A DNA stretch of 64,000 nt from Gimesia aquarii (GTDB taxonomy: Bacteria; Planctomycetota; Planctomycetia; Planctomycetales; Planctomycetaceae). Below are positions 45,926-54,879 of the stretch, in pieces. Made by a program: the position numbers and the translations under genes. Below the pieces are notes generated by a model. The model saw only the letters and a list, made by a program, of their open reading frames with translations. It did no database searches and was not told where the DNA came from. Position 1 is the stretch's first letter, and each line of letters opens with the position of its first letter. The DNA is taken from the NCBI RefSeq assembly GCF_007748195.1, contig NZ_CP037920.1, positions 3,818,303-3,882,302 on the forward strand. Reading direction: 5' to 3'.

Positions 45926-48061
45926 ATGGCAGATAATCAAGCTGTTTGGGGCATTGAGATTGGACAAGCTGGCTTAAAAGCCATACGTCTTCGCTATGCA
46001 GAAGCCGCCGACCAAGTGATTGCTGTTGCCTTTGATTATATTCCGCACCCTAAAATTCTCAGCCAGCCAGATGCGGTTCCTGATGAATTGATCAGCCAGG
46101 CTTTAGAAACGTTTCTGTCTCGTAACGAAATTAAAGGGGATCAGATCGCAATCAGTGTCCCAGGGCAGGCTTCCTTGGCTCGATTCATTCAATTACCACC
46201 GGTTCAATCGAATCGTGTTCCTGAAATTGTGAAATATGAAGCGAAACAACAAATCCCCTTTGCTCTTGAAGATGTCATCTGGGATTATCAGCCTCTGGGT
46301 GGAGGTGTCGAAGAGAGCGGTTACATGCTGGATGCCGAAGTCGGTATTTTTGCGATGAAACGTGATCAGGTCTTACAAACATTAGAACCGTTTGTCTCTC
46401 GAAAAATCGAAGTCGAATTGATCCAGATTGCCCCTCTTGGTCTGTACAACACACTTTGTTATGACTCATTAGGCATGCGAGTTGGTCAGGAATACGAGGG
46501 AGATCCTGAAGAGTCTTCCATTGTGGTCGATATGGGTGCTGACAGTACCACACTGATGGTCACGAACGGCAGCAAGATTTGGATTCGTAATGTTCCCATC
46601 GGTGGAAACCACTTTACGCGTGCTCTCACCAAAGAGATGAAACTTACATTTGCCAAAGCCGAGCATCTCAAATGCAATGCTACGCGATCAGAAGATCCAC
46701 GCGCGGTTTTCCAGGCCTTACGTCCTGTTTTCAATGATTATGTCTCGGAAATTCAAAGGTCCATTGGATATTTTTCCAGCGTCAACCGCGATGCAAAAAT
46801 TTCCAAAGTCTATGGGACAGGTAATGGATTCAAGCTTGCTGGTTTACAAAAATTCTTACAGCAGAACTTACAATACGAAGTGGAACGACTCGATGATTTT
46901 CAGGCATTGGTCGGTGATGCGGTCCTTAACGAACCACTGTTCCAAGATAATATCCTGACATTTACTGTTCCCTATGGGCTTGCGTTGCAGGCCTTACAAC
47001 AAACATCCATTCGCACTACATTGTTGCCGCCTGAAATTGCGACAGCCCGTAAGATTCGTCGCAAAAAACCCTGGGCCGTTGTTACAGCTGCAGCCTTGTT
47101 AGTCGGGCTTTGTATTTCAGCAGTGGGATATAGCAATGTTGCCAACTCAGTTAGTACTGAGCGTTTTGGTAGCGCAGAAGGTAAAGTCAAAAATTTGACG
47201 ACTCAAGTGAGCGGATATAAGTCCAGCTATGATAGCGCAGAAAGTGAATTTACTTCTCTCATTGAGACGGGAAACAAGCTTGTTTGGAACTTGGAAACAA
47301 GGGACGACTGGTTAGAGGTGTTCAAAGCCATAAATGAATGCCTACCCCGAGACATTGGTGACGAACTTGACAATGAAAAAATTGAACAAAGTAAGCGAAT
47401 CAAATTACCTGGCATTACAGTAAAACACTACGCTGACTTGAATGAGTGGTTTGAGAAACTACCCGCGCGAATCAAGGCGGATATGCTGCAAGAAGACCAG
47501 GATAAAGCTCCGGAAGGAGAAGGCTTTGTCTTTACCCTGAATGGTCTACACTATCACCATGATGAATCAAAGCCGCAGACCGATATCGGTGCTTTATATG
47601 TCCATGAAACGTTACTAAAAAGCCTCAATTCATGGACAGTGAAAAATCCTAATTCTCCACAGGTCGATGTACGCAAAATGGGTATCACACATGCCGTCAT
47701 TCTTTCAGATGAACGAAGCCCGTTTGATTTCTACCCCAAAGGTCGTCCACGCGGAATGCAACGAGGTGGCGAAGGAGGGGCCTTTGCTCCCGGTGGATTT
47801 GGAGGCTTTGGGGCCCGTGGTGGAGTCGGAGGCGCCCTGCCCGGGGAAGACGCCATAGGTATCGCCGGTGGTGGTTTGGGTGGCGCTGGTCGACCGCGCC
47901 TCGGTGGTAACCGTGTTGAAAAAGAAGCCAAACCAATGCGAATTCATCAAACAAAATTTATTTTAGAATTTGTCTGGAAACCGATTCCGGTACTTGAACG
48001 TCTGGAAACGCAACCAGAATCCTCTTCAAGTGAAGGGGAAGAAACTGCAGAAGCAGGTTAA
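45926..48061 (+). CDS. PilM-PilN-like fusion protein with glycine-rich insert
   Basis: A 711-residue inner-membrane protein. Residues 1-360 are a PilM-type actin-like ATPase fold (GIEIGQAGLKAIRL, then VVDMGADSTTLMV as the second phosphate motif). This runs into a TTLLPPEIATARKIRRKK segment like the start of PilN, followed by one transmembrane helix (about residues 372-392), a coiled-coil and a periplasmic ferredoxin-like region. Near 605-660 there is a glycine-rich insert with GG repeats, then a further strand region. PilM and PilN are separate in classical type IV pili, so a fusion is unusual. The ATG has GGAG 12 bases upstream. Two similar membrane proteins follow on the same strand at 48163 and 49927. 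Confidence 0.75.
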   Translation: MADNQAVWGIEIGQAGLKAIRLRYAEAADQVIAVAFDYIPHPKILSQPDAVPDELISQALETFLSRNEIKGDQIAISVPGQASLARFIQLPPVQSNRVPEIVKYEAKQQIPFALEDVIWDYQPLGGGVEESGYMLDAEVGIFAMKRDQVLQTLEPFVSRKIEVELIQIAPLGLYNTLCYDSLGMRVGQEYEGDPEESSIVVDMGADSTTLMVTNGSKIWIRNVPIGGNHFTRALTKEMKLTFAKAEHLKCNATRSEDPRAVFQALRPVFNDYVSEIQRSIGYFSSVNRDAKISKVYGTGNGFKLAGLQKFLQQNLQYEVERLDDFQALVGDAVLNEPLFQDNILTFTVPYGLALQALQQTSIRTTLLPPEIATARKIRRKKPWAVVTAAALLVGLCISAVGYSNVANSVSTERFGSAEGKVKNLTTQVSGYKSSYDSAESEFTSLIETGNKLVWNLETRDDWLEVFKAINECLPRDIGDELDNEKIEQSKRIKLPGITVKHYADLNEWFEKLPARIKADMLQEDQDKAPEGEGFVFTLNGLHYHHDESKPQTDIGALYVHETLLKSLNSWTVKNPNSPQVDVRKMGITHAVILSDERSPFDFYPKGRPRGMQRGGEGGAFAPGGFGGFGARGGVGGALPGEDAIGIAGGGLGGAGRPRLGGNRVEKEAKPMRIHQTKFILEFVWKPIPVLERLETQPESSSSEGEETAEAG

Positions 48062-48162
48062 TCAACGCCTTACTTTCGAATTAAATACTGTAATATACTG
48101 ATCAAAACTACTGATACCTTATTTGAGTCAATAAATCTCTGCGGAGAATCGAGGACAAACTC

Positions 48163-49857
48163 ATGGACAAACTAAAACCGATTCTTGCTCATAAATTCTG
48201 GATTATTCTGTTTATCGCACTGCTACTCCCTGTTATTGGCTGGAGCATGGCGACAGGCAGCCTCGCCAAAGAGATCGAAGAACGAAAAACGGCTATTGAT
48301 AAAGCCTTTACCGACGCGCAAATCTCTCCGAATCCTCCTAATGAAACATGGTCAACAGCCCTCAAACAAATCAACAAAGAAAAAGAAAATTATATTGGCC
48401 AATCGCATAAATATCTGTGGGACAAACAGAAGAGCTTGTTTGTATGGCCAACAAATATTGCTCCCTTGATGAAAGACACACCTTATCGTGGTGAGATATC
48501 TCGTGTACCACGAAACCTGTATCGTAGCGCTTACAAATTTGAAATTTTAAGAGTCCATAAGCTGGCAAACCCCTTTGACCTGAGAGAGGGAACCGGAACA
48601 GTTGATCTCTCTCCCAATGTGATTCCCCATGTTCCTTTAGACAAATGGAAAACGCTGCCACCAACTCCTAAAGAAATGTGGGACGCCCAGGAAGATGTCT
48701 GGCTTGTGACGTCCATTCTGGAAGCAATCGCGAATGTCAATAAAGGTGCGGCCAATATCAGTGAGTCTGCCGTTCGACAGATTTCCGTACTCGAATTGCG
48801 GGGTGGAACAGTTGGCGATGACGGCAGCGCCCCTGCTGGTGGCGATGGCATGGATCCCGGCATGAGTATGGAAGGAGATTTTGCTGCAGGCGGCGGCGGG
48901 GGACTATTTGGTGGTGGTAACCCTGGCATGGCAGGTGGCAAGGATGGAATGCAGAGTATCAGCGTTGATATGGATTTGACAGAAATCTTTGGAAATGATG
49001 TTGATGGCTCTGCTGGAGGAGGAGACGAGTCAGGTGAGATGATGGAATCTGCAGATGCTATGATTCCTGGAGGGCTCGGCGGCGGGTTTGGTGGGAGGGG
49101 TGCACAAAACCTCAAACGATACTACCACGAAGAAGAAGAGCTTCCTTACAAAACGCGTGCCTTTTATATGAAAGTGGTTGTTCAATCAACAAAACTACCG
49201 CACTTACTCGCAGAGCTGACAAAAATGCCTTGGCCAGTCGAAATTAAACGTGTTCAAATCGCAGATATGTTTGATGATAATCTCAGCCCACTTGGCCAAA
49301 CCGGTGGTGGCATGGCTGGCCGCAGACCGGGCAGAGGTGGAGCTATGGCAGGCGGAAACGAATTTGATCTCGAAAATGGTTTGGATGGAGGCGTGGGTCG
49401 TCCAGGCGCTGGCTTTGAAGCAGATGGACTTCCTGGAGCAGGACGTGATCAAGGGCTCGAAAACAAAAGCTTACTTGATGCTGCTCTCAATGACCCGGAA
49501 CTGGCTGTTGTTACGATCGCAGGCCTGATGACACTCTACAAACCGTACACACCTCCGGAAGGAGATGTCGTTGCTCAATCAGAGGGAGGGGAAATGAGTA
49601 CAGATCAGCAACCAGCGACTGGCACAGAGCCACAACCTGCAGATTCTTCAACAATACCCCCTACAGAAAACCCAGCAACTCCTGTAGAGCCGACTGTTCC
49701 TGCAGAAAATTCAGAAAAGCAACCTGATGAGTCGAATACTGAAGAAAAACCAAAACAACCAACGGAGTCCACTCAACCGCAACCAGCAGACTCCGATCCT
49801 AATAGTCCACAGCCCCCAAAGACTGAAACCAAGTCAGAGGAAGCTGTAAAACAATAA
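48163..49857 (+). CDS. Single-span membrane protein with glycine-rich linkers, possible PilO-like role
   Basis: A 564-residue protein I do not recognise by family. It has a short cytoplasmic N-terminus (KLKPILAHKFW), one transmembrane helix at about residues 12-32, a coiled-coil-like segment, and a periplasmic part. A glycine/methionine-rich stretch covers roughly 225-300, a second glycine-rich stretch about 380-440, and the tail is Pro/Thr/Glu-rich (PTEN, EKPKQPTEST). A short fold between the glycine stretches (TRAFYMKVVVQSTKLPHLLAEL) is like the ferredoxin-like PilN/PilO domain. The ATG has AGGA 8 bases upstream. It lies 101 bases after the PilM-PilN fusion, and I infer a joint complex. Confidence 0.6.
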   Translation: MDKLKPILAHKFWIILFIALLLPVIGWSMATGSLAKEIEERKTAIDKAFTDAQISPNPPNETWSTALKQINKEKENYIGQSHKYLWDKQKSLFVWPTNIAPLMKDTPYRGEISRVPRNLYRSAYKFEILRVHKLANPFDLREGTGTVDLSPNVIPHVPLDKWKTLPPTPKEMWDAQEDVWLVTSILEAIANVNKGAANISESAVRQISVLELRGGTVGDDGSAPAGGDGMDPGMSMEGDFAAGGGGGLFGGGNPGMAGGKDGMQSISVDMDLTEIFGNDVDGSAGGGDESGEMMESADAMIPGGLGGGFGGRGAQNLKRYYHEEEELPYKTRAFYMKVVVQSTKLPHLLAELTKMPWPVEIKRVQIADMFDDNLSPLGQTGGGMAGRRPGRGGAMAGGNEFDLENGLDGGVGRPGAGFEADGLPGAGRDQGLENKSLLDAALNDPELAVVTIAGLMTLYKPYTPPEGDVVAQSEGGEMSTDQQPATGTEPQPADSSTIPPTENPATPVEPTVPAENSEKQPDESNTEEKPKQPTESTQPQPADSDPNSPQPPKTETKSEEAVKQ

Positions 49858-49926
49858 AATCTGTTTACCTCAAAACTAAGTTTGACTAATTACAGTAAAA
49901 AAACTTAACCAAACGGAGAAGGTCCC

Positions 49927-52122
49927 GTGAAAAACTTGATGTCCAATCTCAAAGGAATGAATTACAAAGAATTTGCAGTAAATCACGGTGAAAAAATTGT
50001 CCTGTGTTTTGTTGCATTATTCATTGTATTTGCTGTCTTTACGTCAAAGTGGACAACCGAAAAACGCACTCCAGTTGAACTGAATCAAAAGGTAGATACT
50101 GCGCAAACACTGGTCAGAAACAGTCAATGGCCTGAAGAGAAACGTAATGAGTTTCTTAAAGAAGACGACTTGTTCGAAAATGTAAAAGATGTGATTGATA
50201 ACGGAGTTGAAGTCTCCAAGTTTACATTTTCGACGCCAATCTCCTGGCAAATATATCGCAAAAAAGAAAAAGCCAAAGAAGTGGACTGGGTTCCTGTTGA
50301 AGACCTGGTAGCCGATTACGGCCGTTTCATCATGATGATAAGGCCTCCTGAAGTCGCCATGGATGGAGAAGGCGACGGATCTGAAACCGAAGGATCGGAA
50401 AAAGCCAAGCCTGACGAGCCAGAATACGATGAATTCAAACGACGTAGAACCGGCGCTGGTATGGCGGGTGCCGGCGATTCTGCTATGGCGGGTTTAACCT
50501 TTGGGACTATGTCAGCAATGGCAATGACTGAATCCGCGGAAATGATGGCTGCCGGTGGTGGTCTTGATTCTAGTTTCGCTTCTCCAGACAATATGGAGTT
50601 ATCTCTTGCTGAAGACGGAATGATGGGGATGGGAGGCATGGCAGGCCCCGCGCGTGAAGGCCGTGGTTTGCGATATGTCGCCGTTCGAGGTGTGTTTGAT
50701 CTCGCGACGCAGCAAGATAAACTAGAGCGTTCCTTGGGCGATGCATTCTCACTCCAAAATATGCAGGCAGGCAGGATCCTTGAGTTCCTGGATTTTGAAT
50801 TGCAACGTAAAAAGGCAATTCCTGGTAACGATCCCTGGTCTGGGCCTTGGGAAAAAGTGGATATCGAAACTTCCATTGAAGTTTTAAAAGAAAGTGCCGA
50901 CTTTGACCCGCCCGTTGTCAATACCAGCATCACTGATCGTGTCTTTACGATGCCACTTCCCAGTCGTATTGCTGGTTTCTGGTATAAAGTAGCGACTCAT
51001 CCTCGGGTCGAAAATTTCACACTGAGTCAAGAGGAAATTGAACAGGAATTGGAAGTCAATCGACTTCTTCTGGAGCGCTACCAAAAGACTCATGCAGGTG
51101 AAAAAGTCTTCAAAGAAAAACAAAAAGGGTTCTCACAACTCCAGATTGGTATGCGGCAAATTCGCACTGACATCATGATGGGTGATGAATCTTCAGAAAT
51201 GGACGCTGCTTTCAGGGGCATGGCCGCAAATATGATGGGTCCCCAAGCAACTAGAGAACCTTTGGATGAAAAAAAGTTTGTCGAAAAATTAAAAGCCAAT
51301 GTCACAGCAGCTGGACGTTTGCTTTTGTTCCGTTACTTTGACTTTGATCTGAATCCTGGTGAAACTTATAAATATAGAGTGCGACTGGTTGTGAGAAACC
51401 CTAACTTCCAGCGCCCCATTGATGAAGTGGAACTACCTTCTGTTGCTGAAGGAGAAACACGTACAACTCCCTGGAGCAATGAAACGGCAGCCGTTACTGC
51501 GGAGCAGGACGTCTATTATTTTCTTCAAAATGTCAAACCTCCACGTGGTGTCAATGGAACCACAGCCTACTTTGAAGTCTTCCAATGGTATCCCAAAACG
51601 GGAACAACAATTCATTCTGTTCTTAAAACAGCCGTTGGTGAAGAGATTGGCGGCGAACAAATTACTGAACTCTATGATGTAGCAAAAGAAGAATTTGATG
51701 ATAAAGCTTCTGTTGAATTTGATACCCAAAACTATCTAGTCGATGCGATTCCTTCGCCTACAATTGTTGCAGATGAACATCCCGATTTGAATTTGCCTGC
51801 CAAATTACGAGGGCGTCTGCCTGTCGATGCAGAAGCAATCATCGTTGACAACTTTGGAAATCTAAAGCCATCACTGACTCCTGCAACATCTTCGACCTAT
51901 GGTAAAGCCAAAGCAAAGCTTGACCGGGAACGAAAAAGTCTTGCCTGGGTTAAAGAAGCAATGGAGGCACGAACGGCTGCACCAACAGACGGCTTTGATG
52001 CAGCAGGCTTCGAGGGTATCAGTGCCCTTGGTCTTGAAGGGATGGAGGGCGAAATGCTTGGTCCACCAAAAAAAGGAAAGAAAAGCAAACGTAGAAGAAA
52101 TCCGATTCGCGTGGGGCCCTAA
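49927..52122 (+). CDS. Single-span membrane protein with methionine/glycine-rich insert, function unknown
   Basis: A 731-residue protein. The start is a GTG at 49927 with GGAGAAGG upstream. The N-terminus is short and cytoplasmic, with one membrane helix (about residues 25-45), then a periplasmic region with a methionine/alanine/glycine-rich insert at about 175-245 (runs such as GMMGMGGMAG). It is followed by a region with YVAVRGVFDLATQ and, later, a beta-rich fold with YKYRVRLVVRNPN. The tail ends in a basic patch (KKGKKSKRRRNP). It is third in the set after the PilM-PilN fusion and the 564-residue protein. Nothing assigns an enzymatic role; a structural role in an envelope complex is inference. 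A terminator follows 22 bases after the stop. Confidence 0.6.
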   Translation: MKNLMSNLKGMNYKEFAVNHGEKIVLCFVALFIVFAVFTSKWTTEKRTPVELNQKVDTAQTLVRNSQWPEEKRNEFLKEDDLFENVKDVIDNGVEVSKFTFSTPISWQIYRKKEKAKEVDWVPVEDLVADYGRFIMMIRPPEVAMDGEGDGSETEGSEKAKPDEPEYDEFKRRRTGAGMAGAGDSAMAGLTFGTMSAMAMTESAEMMAAGGGLDSSFASPDNMELSLAEDGMMGMGGMAGPAREGRGLRYVAVRGVFDLATQQDKLERSLGDAFSLQNMQAGRILEFLDFELQRKKAIPGNDPWSGPWEKVDIETSIEVLKESADFDPPVVNTSITDRVFTMPLPSRIAGFWYKVATHPRVENFTLSQEEIEQELEVNRLLLERYQKTHAGEKVFKEKQKGFSQLQIGMRQIRTDIMMGDESSEMDAAFRGMAANMMGPQATREPLDEKKFVEKLKANVTAAGRLLLFRYFDFDLNPGETYKYRVRLVVRNPNFQRPIDEVELPSVAEGETRTTPWSNETAAVTAEQDVYYFLQNVKPPRGVNGTTAYFEVFQWYPKTGTTIHSVLKTAVGEEIGGEQITELYDVAKEEFDDKASVEFDTQNYLVDAIPSPTIVADEHPDLNLPAKLRGRLPVDAEAIIVDNFGNLKPSLTPATSSTYGKAKAKLDRERKSLAWVKEAMEARTAAPTDGFDAAGFEGISALGLEGMEGEMLGPPKKGKKSKRRRNPIRVGP

Positions 52123-52144
52123 TCTACTGATTCAATAAAACAAA

Positions 52145-52181
52145 AGGGGCAGGGGAAGTTTCATATCCTGCCCCTATTTTT
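52145..52181 (+). terminator. Rho-independent terminator after the PilM/N-like gene set
   Basis: Stem AGGGGCAGG / CCTGCCCCT (9 bases, perfect) with a 13-base loop, followed by ATTTTT. It marks the end of the transcription unit that begins at 45926. Confidence 0.9.
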
Positions 52182-52269
52182 GTGCTCATTACACTCGCCA
52201 GAGTTCAAATCTGATACGAAATTGCCAGGCTTCTCATTAAATATTCAGAAGTAATCCACTTCTTACAAG

Positions 52270-53694
52270 TTAGCAAGATTCTGAAATGAGGATTTCATCA
52301 GCCGTCCCAAGAAGAAGCTCCCTCATTTCTGCAGCAATGAAAAAAGACCCCGTCACACAAGTTAAAGTATCAGACGTCGAACATGCTTTTGCTCTTAACC
52401 AGGCATCGTCTGGGCTTGTAGTAACAATCACTTCAGAAGTATTCTTTGTTTCACATTGAATCGATTGCATTAATTCGAGTAATTCATCTACGAGAACACG
52501 CCGTGGGTTTGATAAATATTGAGTTAAAATGACTGTCTGGAAATGTGGTAACAGGGTGGTCAGCATTTCTTTGATGTCTTTATCTCGCGAAGCGGCAAAA
52601 ATCAACAAACGATTCTGATGTCCAAAGCTTTCCTCAAGTGTTTTTATCAGTGCATTAATCGAAGCGTCATTGTGAGCGGTGTCAACAATCACAGGAGGAC
52701 TCTTTTGAACAACTTCAATTCGCGCGGGCCATTTAACAGAAGCCATACCTGCACGCATTCGTTGAAGCTCAATCGGCGTTTCCTGATGTCGAAGATAATC
52801 TAATATCGTTACCGCCAGTGCAGCATTGGCCGCCTGATGTGTTCCCAAAAGATTCACTGGCATTTCATCAATCGCAGACCAGGGAGTTTTGACCTGAATT
52901 TTTTGAGTTGGAATCTGTTCCTGAGTTTTCTTAAATCCAGGCACAGGTAACTGATCTTCTGTCTCAAAACTTGGTTCCCAAAAATAATCCCGATTCAGCA
53001 AGAACAATGGTGCTTGTTTCTCAGCACAAACCTCTTCTAAAACTTCGATGGCTTCTGGTTGGGTGACTCCGCTAAAAACGGGGACTCCTGGCTTGATAAT
53101 CCCTGCTTTTTCACGTGTAATCTTCGCAATAGTATTTCCTAAAAGAGCCATATGGTCGTAGCTGATATTTGTGATTACACAAACAAGCGGTTCACAGACA
53201 TTAGTTGAATCCAATCGACCTCCCAGTCCTACTTCCATTACGGCAAAATCGACTCGCTGCTGATTGAAATGCATCCAGGCCAAAGCAGTTGTTAACTCAA
53301 AAAACGTAGGGCCTGATGTATCCTGATCGAATTTGACCTGCGTAGTAATTTCATTCACAAAACCTATAAGTTGCTCAGGTTCGATCTGGTGCCCATCAAT
53401 GAGAATTCGTTCTTCATATTTTGTCACGTGAGGTGAAGTAAATAAACCTGTTTGATACCCTGCAGCAGAAAGCATGTCCGCGATCATCACTGAAGTGGAA
53501 CCTTTTCCTTTTGTCCCTGCCACATGAATTGTAGGCACCCCGGACTGGGGATTGCTTAAAAACCTCAAAAGCTCTTGCATTCGATCCAATTTAAAATCTT
53601 TGGTCGAATACTTGCTGCTCCCCATTCGTTCATAATTGAGACGTCCAAATAGGTAATCCAGACTTTGTTGATACTGTTCTGCCGAGACTCCCAT
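52270..53694 (-). CDS. folC: Folylpolyglutamate synthase / dihydrofolate synthase
   Basis: A 474-residue Mur-ligase-fold enzyme. The P-loop is HVAGTKGKGSTS (57-68), the Mur motifs AVMEVGLGGRLDSTN and TNISYDHMALLG are intact, and PARIEVVQKSPPVIVDTAHND matches the C-terminal domain. It adds glutamates to tetrahydrofolate, and bacterial members often also make dihydrofolate. The ATG at 53694 begins the protein. It is longer than average by about 40 residues, mainly in a linker near 240-280. It is convergent with the PilM/N-like unit and stands alone. Confidence 0.93.
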   Translation of the reverse strand: MGVSAEQYQQSLDYLFGRLNYERMGSSKYSTKDFKLDRMQELLRFLSNPQSGVPTIHVAGTKGKGSTSVMIADMLSAAGYQTGLFTSPHVTKYEERILIDGHQIEPEQLIGFVNEITTQVKFDQDTSGPTFFELTTALAWMHFNQQRVDFAVMEVGLGGRLDSTNVCEPLVCVITNISYDHMALLGNTIAKITREKAGIIKPGVPVFSGVTQPEAIEVLEEVCAEKQAPLFLLNRDYFWEPSFETEDQLPVPGFKKTQEQIPTQKIQVKTPWSAIDEMPVNLLGTHQAANAALAVTILDYLRHQETPIELQRMRAGMASVKWPARIEVVQKSPPVIVDTAHNDASINALIKTLEESFGHQNRLLIFAASRDKDIKEMLTTLLPHFQTVILTQYLSNPRRVLVDELLELMQSIQCETKNTSEVIVTTSPDDAWLRAKACSTSDTLTCVTGSFFIAAEMRELLLGTADEILISESC

Positions 53695-53894
53695 GTCAGG
53701 CAGTTCCTTCTATATAATTGTAAATAAATATATTGCGATTGATTAAGTGTCGACCTTCATACGCTAACAGGAACGCCAACAAATATCACACTATTATAAC
53801 TAAGCACTTTTCTGATGTAGACTGTGAGATATACAATCAAACTGAGAAATTTACAACTGTCTAATTCAGTCAGAGATTTAAGGTAAACAGGAAA

Positions 53895-54383
53895 ATGAGT
53901 GATTACATTGCTACAATACAGCAACTTTTAGAATTTAATCGAAATATGACATTAAAATTACTGGAAGAAATATCGCAATTAGACGACCCATCTAGTGCTC
54001 TGACATATCAGCCTGGCCCCCAAAGGGCACATATTGCCTGGCAGATGATGCATATCGCCATTACAGAAGAATTATTTGCAACGGACCGTCTAAGAAAAAC
54101 GACATCCAATTTGTCGGCTTGGTTCCCTCAATTTCAAAAAGGAAGCATTGCTGATCAGACCATTCCCTCCGCGGGTGAAATACGAGAAATCCTTGCCAAA
54201 TCACGTGAGAATTTGCTTGAAACACTTTTGACAATCCATGAGTCAGATTTGGATCAAATTCCGGAAGGACTTAAAGAGCGGGGCTGGACAAATCGTCTGG
54301 CATTGCAAGTCATTTGCTGGCATGAGGCCCATCATCAAGGACAAGCCCATCTATTGCTCAACTCCTGGAAAGCGGAGCACTGA
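53895..54383 (+). CDS. DinB-family metal-binding protein
   Basis: A 162-residue four-helix protein of the DinB/YfiT superfamily. The metal-binding histidines are the His in WQMMHIAITEE and the two in CWHEAHHQGQAH, the usual third-helix motif. Such proteins include thiol transferases and DNA-damage-induced proteins of unknown action. It is soluble, has an AGGAAA-type ribosome site just before the ATG, and lies 200 bases upstream on the opposite strand from folC. The exact function is unknown. Confidence 0.85.
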   Translation: MSDYIATIQQLLEFNRNMTLKLLEEISQLDDPSSALTYQPGPQRAHIAWQMMHIAITEELFATDRLRKTTSNLSAWFPQFQKGSIADQTIPSAGEIREILAKSRENLLETLLTIHESDLDQIPEGLKERGWTNRLALQVICWHEAHHQGQAHLLLNSWKAEH

Positions 54384-54526
54384 CTTCCTGATTCCAGTTA
54401 ATTCTCTCTTGACATTTTTGGGACATCGTTGAAAATTACGCTTTGACAGCAGTGCTTTAAATCGCATCCTCTGATGTGCAACCTGATCTTGGTAGCTTGC
54501 AAAACGTGGTTAAAGGATCAGTCATT

Positions 54527-54853
54527 ATGAGTTCGATCAACCCTAGTGCGTCCAATTTACAAAGTTCTTTTGCCGGCGCACAGAAAAGTGAAGCGAATGT
54601 AGATAAGCAGAAAGCAGAAGCTGCTCAACAAAATATGTCTATCGACAAGAAAGCAATGACCGAACATCAAATGCAGGATGTTGGTAACGCCGACAAATCA
54701 GGCGACCGTGATGCCGATGGTCGTATGCCATTCGGATTTGATGGCGAAGAAGAGCATCCTGAGTCTAAGGATTCTAAATCTGAAGAACACCATTCTACAA
54801 GAGCCCCCGATGCCGAGGGGGAACTTGGTACAAACCTTGATCTTGATGCTTAG
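54527..54853 (+). CDS. Small acidic hydrophilic hypothetical protein
   Basis: A 108-residue protein that I do not recognise. The frame extends to a GTG at 54476, but the ATG at 54527 has AAAGGA 9 bases upstream. The N-terminus is Ser/Gln/Ala-rich (NPSASNLQSSFAGAQ), and the rest is highly charged (DKSGDRDADGRMPFGF, EEEHPESKDSKSEEHH). It has no hydrophobic segment and looks intrinsically disordered. DADGRMPFGF resembles the GxxDxDGRxPW segments of planctomycete proteins, but no function follows. It ends 27 bases before the cpaE stop, facing it, with a hairpin terminator inside the end of cpaE. Confidence 0.7.
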   Translation: MSSINPSASNLQSSFAGAQKSEANVDKQKAEAAQQNMSIDKKAMTEHQMQDVGNADKSGDRDADGRMPFGFDGEEEHPESKDSKSEEHHSTRAPDAEGELGTNLDLDA

Positions 54854-54879
54854 TCAGACAGATAGCAAACTCTTAACTT

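Noticed and set aside
48531-49115. 194-codon minus-strand ORF opposite the glycine-rich gene
   Set aside because: Pro/Ser-rich translation is the reverse strand of a glycine-rich coding region.
50316-50933. 205-codon minus-strand ORF opposite the methionine-rich insert
   Set aside because: Also a shadow of low-complexity coding sequence.
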